The position numbers and the translations under genes were made by a program. DNA of 5,864 bases from an uncultured Clostridia bacterium (GTDB lineage: Bacteria; Bacillota_A; Clostridia; Christensenellales; Aristaeellaceae): positions 1 to 5,864 of the forward strand of contig CAMJTZ010000124.1 of NCBI GenBank assembly GCA_946408865.1. The letters are read 5' to 3'. The notes under the pieces were generated by a model. It saw nothing but the letters and a program-made list of their open reading frames with translations. It did no database searches and was not told where the DNA came from. Below are positions 1-5,864 of the stretch, in pieces. How positions within the stretch are numbered: the stretch's first letter is position 1; every line of letters starts with the position of its first letter.

Positions 1-626
<626 letters not shown>

Positions 627-673
627 TTATCTGGTCTGTTATACTCTCATTGTTATTGCTTGCGGAATGTGTT

Positions 674-1270
674 TTATTCCGGAACAACCTTAACCATGGC
701 GTGCCGCAGAACCTTGTCTCCCATGCGGTAGCCTTTCTGGAGCACCTGGCATACAGTACCGGGTTCTCCTTCTTCTTCCGTGCCCTGGAGCACAGCGTTT
801 TCCAGATTCGGATCGAACTTCTCGCCTTTCCGGTCAATCGGCGTTACATCCAGTTTCTGGTAGATATCCGTCATCTGCCGCAGAACCAGTTCCACACCGT
901 TTTTCAGTGCTTCATCCCCCGTTCCGGCAGCTGCTTCAACCGCTCGTTCAAGATTGTCCAGCACAGGAAGCATCAGCGCGGCTACATCCTTCCGGCCTTC
1001 TGCATAAGCGTCGGCGCGGACGGATTCGTTTCTCTTCCGGTAATTCTCAAAATCTGCCTGTACCCGCTGCGCCATTGCCAGGTATTCAGCCGTTTTCTGG
1101 TTTGCTTCCTCCAGTTGTTTCTCCAGCGGATTTGCTTTTTCCGCTTCCTGAGCAGCTTCCACGGTCTCTTCCTCCGTGTCTTTTTCCAGCGCTTCCTTCA
1201 GGGCTTCTTCAGCTGCTTCCGCTGCGGTTCTTTCTTCTTTTTCCTGACGGTTCTTCTTTTCCTTACTCAT
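674..1270 (-). CDS. grpE: Nucleotide exchange factor GrpE
   Basis: Cytoplasmic co-chaperone that forms a dimer and speeds ADP release from DnaK. The 198-residue length is normal for the family. Residues 1-50 are a highly charged, Glu/Lys/Ala-rich and probably disordered or helical tail. Residues 48-110 form the long dimerising helix, with the conserved stretch AMAQRVQADFENYRKR at 65-80 and LPVLDNLERA at 101-110. The beta-sheet head that contacts DnaK follows, with FDPNLENAV at 152-160 and the C-terminal signature VLQKGYRMGDKVLRHAMVKV at 176-195. Position 157 is Glu where the family usually has His (FDPxxHEAV), an unusual but probably tolerated change. The ATG at 1268-1270 has only a weak ribosome binding site (GAGAGG, 1279-1284, 8 nt spacing), unlike the strong ones of its neighbours. 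It starts 46 nt after the hrcA stop and lies between hrcA and dnaK, the usual Bacillota order. Confidence 0.98.
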   Translation of the reverse strand: MSKEKKNRQEKEERTAAEAAEEALKEALEKDTEEETVEAAQEAEKANPLEKQLEEANQKTAEYLAMAQRVQADFENYRKRNESVRADAYAEGRKDVAALMLPVLDNLERAVEAAAGTGDEALKNGVELVLRQMTDIYQKLDVTPIDRKGEKFDPNLENAVLQGTEEEGEPGTVCQVLQKGYRMGDKVLRHAMVKVVPE

Positions 1271-1286
1271 CGCACATGCCTCTCAC

Positions 1287-1316
1287 TCTGATCTGCTGAT
1301 CACTGTTCGCTGATCT
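1287..1316 (-). repeat. Short CTGATC repeats and small hairpin in the hrcA-grpE gap
   Basis: The 46-nt gap holds three copies of CTGATC (plus strand 1288-1293, 1296-1301 and 1310-1315). Two of them extend to GCTGATC, 14 nt apart. The first two can fold as a 5-bp stem, TGATC (1289-1293) with GATCA (1298-1302) around a 4-nt loop, just upstream of the weak grpE ribosome binding site. The repeats are visible, but any role is inference. In Bacillus subtilis the corresponding transcript is cut between hrcA and grpE, so an RNA processing or translation-tuning element is possible. The stem is short and could be chance. Confidence 0.35.
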
Positions 1317-2333
1317 CTATTCCTCGGTGAACATATCCGTCAGTTGGTGACCGATAATGTTCAGGATGGAAAGCACTTTAGAATACTGCATCCTGGTGGG
1401 GCCGATGACGCCGATGGTCCCCTGCTGACCGTTCCGTGTGGAATACGAAGCAGTCACAATCGAGCAGTCCGCCATTTCCGGCACGCCGGTTTCCGGTCCG
1501 ATCCGCACAGTAAATGACATTCCGCTGCTTCCGCGGATAATGTCCGCCAGCTTGTCGCGCGTTTCCATCAGGCTTAGGAAATTCCGGGCTTTGTCCACAT
1601 CGCTGTATTCCGGATATGCCAGCATATTGCTCGTTCCTCCGACAGCCATGTGACCGCGTCGCGGCGCGTTCTGTCCCTCACTGAGGAACCCGTACAGTTC
1701 CTGAATCATCCGGTCGTTCCCGCTCACCCGTTCCGCAATGGCCGGCATCCGCTGACATGCTTCCTCCAGCGTGGTGCCCTTGAGTTCAGATGTAAGCGTG
1801 CGGGAGATGGCATAAAGGGTATCACTGTCCATCTGCGTACCAATGCGGATCACATTGTCCCGAACCATTCCCTGGTCTGTAACGATCACCAGCAACGCAG
1901 TCTCTGCTGATACAGGAACGAGATGCATCGTCTGGATCCGGGGTTGCGTCCCTTTTGGGGAAAGAACGACGGCGGTATAGTGTGTCAGGCTGGAAATCAC
2001 CTGCGCCGCGTGATCGATCACGTCCTCCATCTGGCGGGCCCGACAGGAAAAATGATTGCGGATTGCCTCGTCTGAAGCATCCGGAATCTTTCCGGTCTTG
2101 AGCAAAGTATCGACATACAGTCGGTATGCCTTGGCGGACGGAATACGGCCGGCTGACACGTGCGGCTGATCGAGAAAACCAAGTTCCTCAAGATCGCTCA
2201 TTTCATTACGGATTGTAGCGGAAGAAAGACCCATATCATACTTCTTGCTGATCGTACGGCTGCCGACAGGAACACCGGTCAGGATGTAGTCATCAATAAT
2301 TGCCTGCAGAATCCGCATTTTACGTTCATCCAT
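1317..2333 (-). CDS. hrcA: Heat-inducible transcription repressor HrcA
   Basis: Repressor of class I heat-shock genes that binds the CIRCE operator; in known systems its folding depends on GroEL, which couples repression to chaperone supply. From the ATG at 2331-2333 the protein has 338 residues, normal for the family. Residues 1-75 form the N-terminal winged helix-turn-helix: RTISKKYDMGLSSATIRNEM at 26-45 contains the turn and recognition helix, LEELGFLDQPHVSAGRIPS at 49-67 the wing, and KAYRLYVD follows at 68-75. The rest is the GAF-like and dimerisation region, ending with GTIGVIGPTRMQYSKV (305-320) and LSILNIIGHQL (321-331). An in-frame ATG at 2391-2393 would add 20 residues, but that stretch encodes the CIRCE operator and overlaps the likely transcription start. 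The chosen ATG instead has an ideal AAGGAGG 7 nt upstream. It is the first gene of hrcA-grpE-dnaK and therefore autoregulated. Confidence 0.97.
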   Translation of the reverse strand: MDERKMRILQAIIDDYILTGVPVGSRTISKKYDMGLSSATIRNEMSDLEELGFLDQPHVSAGRIPSAKAYRLYVDTLLKTGKIPDASDEAIRNHFSCRARQMEDVIDHAAQVISSLTHYTAVVLSPKGTQPRIQTMHLVPVSAETALLVIVTDQGMVRDNVIRIGTQMDSDTLYAISRTLTSELKGTTLEEACQRMPAIAERVSGNDRMIQELYGFLSEGQNAPRRGHMAVGGTSNMLAYPEYSDVDKARNFLSLMETRDKLADIIRGSSGMSFTVRIGPETGVPEMADCSIVTASYSTRNGQQGTIGVIGPTRMQYSKVLSILNIIGHQLTDMFTEE

Positions 2334-2340
2334 CGTCTTT

Positions 2341-2347
2341 CCTCCTT
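2341..2347 (-). promoter_or_regulatory. Ribosome binding site that decides the hrcA start
   Basis: On the minus strand this reads AAGGAGG, a full match to the Shine-Dalgarno consensus, 7 nt before the ATG at 2331-2333. It lies between the CIRCE operator and the ATG. It supports the shorter 338-residue HrcA over the upstream in-frame ATG at 2391-2393, which has no comparable site. Confidence 0.9.
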
Positions 2348-2356
2348 TCCGTATTG

Positions 2357-2383
2357 TTAGCACTCGAAGTCCATGAGTGCTAA
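2357..2383 (-). promoter_or_regulatory. CIRCE operator (HrcA binding site)
   Basis: A perfect 9-bp inverted repeat with a 9-nt spacer: TTAGCACTC at 2357-2365, spacer 2366-2374, GAGTGCTAA at 2375-2383. Both arms match the classical CIRCE consensus with no mismatch. It starts a few bases after the predicted transcription start and ends 23 nt before the hrcA ATG, the usual place for HrcA to block transcription of the hrcA-grpE-dnaK operon. The element is symmetric, so the strand given is that of the operon it controls. Confidence 0.98.
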
Positions 2384-2393
2384 CCATGTACAT

Positions 2394-2422
2394 ACTCTAT
2401 CACGTGCCGGAGTCTTTGTCAA
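2394..2422 (-). promoter_or_regulatory. Sigma-A-type promoter of the hrcA-grpE-dnaK operon
   Basis: On the minus strand there is a perfect -35 box TTGACA (2417-2422), a 17-nt spacer, and TAGAGT (2394-2399, four of six matches to TATAAT) as the -10 box. Transcription would start near 2387, so CIRCE would lie at about +4 to +31. This vegetative promoter overlapping CIRCE is the standard class I heat-shock arrangement. The boxes are seen directly; the start site is inferred from spacing. Confidence 0.88.
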
Positions 2423-2455
2423 CCCTTTTCCCGCTTGTTTTGTCAAAGAAGGTCA

Positions 2456-2490
2456 AAAGAACTTCCTCCCATTAAAGGAGGAAGTTCTTT
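2456..2490 (-). terminator. Intrinsic terminator of the decarboxylase operon
   Basis: A perfect 14-bp inverted repeat: arms 2456-2469 and 2477-2490 with a 7-nt loop at 2470-2476. It begins 20 nt past the oadB stop codon. On the minus strand the stem ends in TTCTTTT, so the T-tract is short and partly inside the stem, followed by GACC. The hairpin is strong, with mixed G-C and A-T pairs. It separates the decarboxylase operon from the hrcA promoter, whose -35 box begins about 34 nt further on. Confidence 0.85.
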
Positions 2491-2510
2491 GTAGATAATC
2501 AGTCGTTTTA

Positions 2511-3758
2511 TCAGCCGCCGAACATGCTGATCAGGAATCCGGCCGCGATGGCGGATCCGATGACGCCGGCGACATTCGGGCCCATGGCATGCATCAGCAG
2601 GAAGTTGGAAGGATTGGCCTTCTGGCCTTCCTTCTGGGAAACACGGGCCGCCATCGGAACGGCGGAAACGCCCGCAGAACCGATCAGCGGATTGATCTTT
2701 CCGCCGCTCAGCTTGTACATCAGTTTGCCGACCAGCAGACCGCCGATGGTGCTGAAGGCGAAAGCAATAAGTCCAAGGATAACGATCTTAATCGTGTCGA
2801 TGGTCAGGAAACGGGAACCGACCATGGTAGCGCCGACGCTGATGCCCAGGAACAGGGTAACAATGTTCATCAGAGCATTCTGTGCCACGTCGCTCAGGCG
2901 CTCCGTTACGCCGGTTTCCTTCAGCAGATTGCCGAACATCAGGCAGCCGATAAGGGGTGCGGTGGAGGGCAGAAGCAGCACAACGAAAATCGTTACAACA
3001 ATCGGGAACAGTATCTTTTCAGTCTTGCTCACTTCGCGAAGCTGTGTCATCTTCACGCTGCGCTCTTTTTCCGTTGTCAGAGCCCGCATAATGGGCGGCT
3101 GAATCATCGGAATCAGAGCCATATAGCTGTAAGCTGCCACAGCAATCGGGCCGAGCAGTTCAGGTGCCAGTTTTGTAGTCGTCAGGATTGCTGTCGGGCC
3201 GTCCGCACCGCCAATAATACCTATGGAAGCGGACTGCTGCGCATCGAATCCCAGCAGGTTTGCACCGAAGAAGGCGAAGAAAACGCCAAACTGTGCAGCG
3301 GCTCCCAGCAGCAGGCTCTTCGGATTGGAAATCAGCGGACCAAAGTCTGTCATAGCGCCGATACCCATGAAGATCAGGCAGGGATAAATGCCGGCTTTGA
3401 CGCCGATATACAGGATATCGATCAGTCCGCCTTCTGAAAGAATATATCCGTAATCATGGAGATATTTCTCGTAGCCGACAGTATATGCGCCGGTGTTCAG
3501 GAAACGGTCCCACAGGTCCTGATGATACAGTGCATCCGGCAGTTGTCCGTTTGATGTCATGAAGACCGAGGAAACATTTGCCAGCAGACAGCCCATAGCT
3601 ATACCGACCATCAGCAGGGGTTCATACTGTTTCTTGATACCCAGGTACAGCAGTACGCACGCAATGGCGATCATTACCAGGTTGCGCCATCCGTCCGGGT
3701 TGCTGAAAAATCCGGCAAACCCGGATTCCGTAACCAGTTTTCCGAGGGAATCTAACAT
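2511..3758 (-). CDS. oadB: Na+-translocating decarboxylase beta subunit (OadB family)
   Basis: Integral membrane subunit that decarboxylates carboxybiotin on the carrier protein and couples this to Na+ export. It has 415 residues with about nine hydrophobic segments, for example near 25-42, 46-65, 119-136, 150-170, 200-225, 250-275, 297-315, 322-346 and 392-413. Conserved polar sites are present: GGADGPT at 183-189, where D186 matches Klebsiella OadB D203, and YSYMALIPMIQPPIM at 210-224, where Y212 matches Y229. NPLIGSAGVSAVPMAARV at 356-373 gives N356, G360, S365 and R372 for Klebsiella N373, G377, S382 and R389. The constant offset of 17 supports this alignment, made from memory. An in-frame upstream ATG at 3824 would overlap the carrier gene; the ATG at 3756-3758 has a strong ribosome binding site. 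It is the last gene of the operon, 16 nt after the carrier gene. The family also serves glutaconyl-CoA and methylmalonyl-CoA decarboxylases; the oxaloacetate assignment comes from the alpha subunit. Confidence 0.95.
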   Translation of the reverse strand: MLDSLGKLVTESGFAGFFSNPDGWRNLVMIAIACVLLYLGIKKQYEPLLMVGIAMGCLLANVSSVFMTSNGQLPDALYHQDLWDRFLNTGAYTVGYEKYLHDYGYILSEGGLIDILYIGVKAGIYPCLIFMGIGAMTDFGPLISNPKSLLLGAAAQFGVFFAFFGANLLGFDAQQSASIGIIGGADGPTAILTTTKLAPELLGPIAVAAYSYMALIPMIQPPIMRALTTEKERSVKMTQLREVSKTEKILFPIVVTIFVVLLLPSTAPLIGCLMFGNLLKETGVTERLSDVAQNALMNIVTLFLGISVGATMVGSRFLTIDTIKIVILGLIAFAFSTIGGLLVGKLMYKLSGGKINPLIGSAGVSAVPMAARVSQKEGQKANPSNFLLMHAMGPNVAGVIGSAIAAGFLISMFGG

Positions 3759-3765
3759 CTTCTGT

Positions 3766-3774
3766 CTTCCTCCC
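3766..3774 (-). promoter_or_regulatory. Ribosome binding site that decides the oadB start
   Basis: On the minus strand this reads GGGAGGAAG, a strong Shine-Dalgarno sequence 7 nt before the ATG at 3756-3758 and directly after the carrier-protein stop codon (3775-3777). It supports the 415-residue start over an in-frame ATG 66 nt upstream, inside the carrier gene, whose extra residues (MSARRWTPEH and so on) are charged and unlike the family. Confidence 0.85.
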
Positions 3775-4170
<396 letters not shown>

Positions 4171-4171
4171 C

Positions 4172-4567
4172 TTACTTGACCTCCTTGATGGATACGAACC
4201 GAAGCTCGTTCAGGGGTTTCTGCAGCTTATCCGCTACGATGGCCATGATCATGGCCGCGTCCTTGGGATCCGTGTCGTAGATCTTCACTTCGCCGGCAGT
4301 TCCGGGTGCGGCGGGCAGCGCCTTCGCAGCAGGAGCCGCAGCAACGGCAGGCGCCTGGGCAGCCGGAATCTCAGCGGGTTTCTTCATCTTCGCGACCATG
4401 ATTTTGCCGACGATAATAACCACGAACATCAGCAGGCCCAGTCCGATAAAGACGACCAGATATCCCAGCACGGCGTCGAGGAGGTTGCCCCCGATATCGA
4501 GTTTTAAGCGGCCGGTTGTCGCCTCGGCAGCGACGTTGACGGCCTCTTCAGCCATAGCAATTGACAT
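4172..4567 (-). CDS. oadG: OadG-family small membrane subunit of the decarboxylase
   Basis: Small membrane-anchored subunit (called gamma or delta in related complexes) thought to hold the carboxyltransferase and beta subunits together. It has 131 residues. A short N-terminal stretch is followed by one strong transmembrane helix at about 29-57 (LLDAVLGYLVVFIGLGLLMF and onward), then basic residues KIMVAKMKK at 55-63 that suggest a cytoplasmic C-terminal side. An Ala/Pro linker spans 64-90, and a small conserved C-terminal region at 93-131 includes DPKDAAMIMAIVADKL (100-115) and LRFVSIKEVK. The ATG at 4565-4567 is chosen because AAGGAGG at 4575-4581 is 7 nt upstream; that site overlaps the alpha-subunit stop codon. 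The next Met (residue 5) is too far from it. The family is poorly conserved, so the call rests on the single helix, the linker, and its place between alpha and the carrier. Confidence 0.88.
   Translation of the reverse strand: MSIAMAEEAVNVAAEATTGRLKLDIGGNLLDAVLGYLVVFIGLGLLMFVVIIVGKIMVAKMKKPAEIPAAQAPAVAAAPAAKALPAAPGTAGEVKIYDTDPKDAAMIMAIVADKLQKPLNELRFVSIKEVK
4298..4378 (-). repeat. Low-complexity Ala/Pro-coding tract in oadG
   Basis: This tract encodes residues 64-90 of the small membrane subunit, rich in Ala with spaced Pro. It resembles the linker of the adjacent carrier gene in composition and partly in DNA words (GCAGCAGGAGC-like on the plus strand). It probably acts as a flexible spacer between the membrane helix and the C-terminal region. 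Confidence 0.7.
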
Positions 4568-4579
4568 CTGTGTGCCTCC

Positions 4580-5864
4580 TTATGCTTCTTCAATGGTATA
4601 CTTGACGACCTGTTCACGCTTTTCCTTGCGCGCTTTGAGGAAATCTTCCGCCTGTTTCGGGAAGCAGATCCAGCTCATCAGGTCTTCTTCAGACTCTGCC
4701 AGATCACCCAGGGCATCCTTGGCTTTCTTGAAGTCTTCACCGGTCCGCTTGGAGTCTTCGATCCGGCAGTCAGTGGGCTGGCCGCCTTCACCGAGGATCT
4801 TTTCCTGCAGGGCTTTGTCAACAGGAGCGGGCGCAATGCCGTATTCACCCTTGAAGTAGTTCTTCACTTCATTGGAGATGTTCTTGTAGCGTTCGCCTAC
4901 CAGCACGTTGGTAACAGCCTGGTTGCCGACCATCTGGCTCAGCGGGGTAACCAGCGGCGGGTATCCGAGATCCTTGCGGACCGCAGGAATCTCCAGCAGC
5001 GCTTCATCGAACTTGTCCATGGCGTTCATATCCTTCAGGTTGGCGATCATATTCGACAGCATGCCGCCGGGAACTTTGTACACCAGAGCCTGGGAGTCCG
5101 TGGCCATGCTCTTGGGATTGATCATCCCGTTGTCCACGTATTTCTGTTTCACGGGTTTGAAGAAGTCGTTCACCTTGTTGATGATCTTTTCATCCAAACC
5201 GGTTTCAATACCGTACTGCTGGCAGGCATAGAACATGGTCTCCGTCGCAGCCTGGCTTGTACCGTTGGAGAAGCAGCTGGTAGCGGTATCAATCACGTCA
5301 ACGCCGCTTTCAATCGCCTTGGTCAGGGTCATGTAGGCCATACCGGTCGTGCAATGGGTATGCAGAATCACCGGCACATCGCCGACAGCATCCTTGATGC
5401 CCTTGATCAGGTGTTCTGCCTCATAGGGGCTCATGGTACCCGCCATGTCCTTCAGGCACAGCGTTTCAAAACCCATTTTCACAAGTTCCTTGCACATCTC
5501 AACATATTTTTCGACGGTGTGCACAGGACTCTGGGTATAACTGATACAGCCGGAAGCGATGGTCCGGGGTGTCGCATACTTTTTCACTGCATCCAGGGCG
5601 GTTCCCAGGTTGCGGAAATCGTTCAGCGCATCGAAGATACGGATAATATCAATACCGTTCTTGATGCTCAGTTCAACGAATTTTTCGACAACATCATCAT
5701 GATAGTGCTTGTAACCCAGCAGGTTCTGTCCGCGAAGCAACATCTGCAGCCGGGTATTGGGCATATTTTTGCGGATGTTCCGCAGCCGCTCCCAGGGATC
5801 TTCTCCCAGATAACGCAGGCAGGAGTCAAAGGTCGCGCCACCCCAGCATTCCACGGAATAGTAT
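4580..5864 (-). CDS. oadA: Oxaloacetate decarboxylase alpha subunit (carboxyltransferase), 5' end cut by window edge
   Basis: Cytoplasmic subunit that transfers the carboxyl group of oxaloacetate to biotin on the carrier, releasing pyruvate. About 427 C-terminal residues are visible, and the frame stays open to the window edge (...YYS before VECWGGATFD). Numbering the Val of VECWGG as 1: a TIM-barrel carboxyltransferase domain covers about 1-220, with LLRGQN at 39-44, RIFDALND at 72-79, the carbamylated metal-ligand lysine K135 in CLKDMAG, metal-binding H165 and H167 in LHTHCTTG, and SNGTSQAATE at 196-205. The PYC/OADA conserved domain follows at about 225-420, with VPGGMLSN at 261-268 and TPLSQMVGNQA at 303-313. 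The start, including the expected metal-binding Asp of the RDAHQS-type motif, is outside; some 35-40 residues are missing by family comparison. The protein ends at KYTIEEA without a biotinyl domain, which is encoded separately downstream. Pyruvate carboxylase subunit B is similar, but the oadG and oadB neighbours favour decarboxylase. Confidence 0.96.
   Translation of the reverse strand, partial: YYSVECWGGATFDSCLRYLGEDPWERLRNIRKNMPNTRLQMLLRGQNLLGYKHYHDDVVEKFVELSIKNGIDIIRIFDALNDFRNLGTALDAVKKYATPRTIASGCISYTQSPVHTVEKYVEMCKELVKMGFETLCLKDMAGTMSPYEAEHLIKGIKDAVGDVPVILHTHCTTGMAYMTLTKAIESGVDVIDTATSCFSNGTSQAATETMFYACQQYGIETGLDEKIINKVNDFFKPVKQKYVDNGMINPKSMATDSQALVYKVPGGMLSNMIANLKDMNAMDKFDEALLEIPAVRKDLGYPPLVTPLSQMVGNQAVTNVLVGERYKNISNEVKNYFKGEYGIAPAPVDKALQEKILGEGGQPTDCRIEDSKRTGEDFKKAKDALGDLAESEEDLMSWICFPKQAEDFLKARKEKREQVVKYTIEEA

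Noticed and set aside
650..1291. Plus-strand open frame of 213 codons opposite grpE
   Set aside because: It is Phe/Leu/Cys-rich because it reads the complement of the Glu/Lys-rich GrpE gene. It is a shadow, not a membrane protein gene.
2401..2406. CACGTG palindrome in the hrcA promoter spacer
   Set aside because: A 6-bp palindrome is common by chance and matches no known bacterial operator in this context. It lies in the -35/-10 spacer and has no second copy nearby.
2589..3437. Plus-strand open frame of 282 codons opposite oadB
   Set aside because: It lies entirely antisense to a clearly conserved membrane protein gene. Its composition (many His, Gln, Asn, Arg) looks like a reverse-complement shadow, and no ribosome binding site or known domain is seen.
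5847..5854. GTG (5852-5854) or ATG (5847-5849) as the start of the alpha subunit
   Set aside because: The GTG is the Val of the conserved VECWGGATFD segment, and the frame continues upstream (YYS) to the window edge. The ATG is out of frame. The true start is outside the window.

Overview
The window looks like an ordinary chromosomal stretch from a Gram-positive, anaerobic member of the Bacillota, most likely a Clostridia-type gut or rumen bacterium of moderate GC (mid-50s percent by eye). The case rests on four things. The heat-shock genes run hrcA-grpE-dnaK. A perfect CIRCE operator lies directly behind a sigma-A-type promoter. The DnaK ATPase domain lacks the roughly 24-residue insert found in Gram-negative DnaK. 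The neighbouring Na+-pumping decarboxylase operon carries its biotin carrier as a separate small protein. Genus and species cannot be told from this sequence.

All seven genes lie on the minus strand, so transcription runs from the right end to the left. Right part (about 5864 to 2511): a biotin-dependent, membrane-bound sodium-pumping oxaloacetate decarboxylase operon in the order alpha (carboxyltransferase, 5' end cut by the window edge), small OadG-type membrane subunit, biotin carboxyl carrier protein, beta (Na+ channel/decarboxylase). Gaps between these genes are 12, 1 and 16 nt, each gene has a strong Shine-Dalgarno sequence, and a perfect 14-bp hairpin about 20 nt past the beta stop codon probably ends the transcript. 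The alpha subunit would move CO2 from oxaloacetate to biotin on the carrier. The beta subunit would decarboxylate carboxybiotin and export Na+. The small subunit would tether the complex to the membrane.

Left part (about 2422 to 1): a separate heat-shock operon. A TTGACA-N17-TAGAGT promoter is followed at once by CIRCE and then hrcA, grpE and dnaK. HrcA represses its own operon through CIRCE. GrpE is the nucleotide exchange factor for DnaK. DnaK is cut by the left window edge after 203 residues and is intact as far as visible.

No mobile element, CRISPR array, tRNA, rRNA, riboswitch or phage gene is seen, and no intergenic stretch reaches 300 bases. The one substantial gap (2334-2510) holds the terminator, promoter, operator and hrcA ribosome binding site. 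I found no convincing sign of an undescribed system. The findings are modest: start-site corrections, regulatory architecture, a small repeat/hairpin ahead of grpE, a substituted GrpE motif, and Ala/Pro linkers in the decarboxylase.
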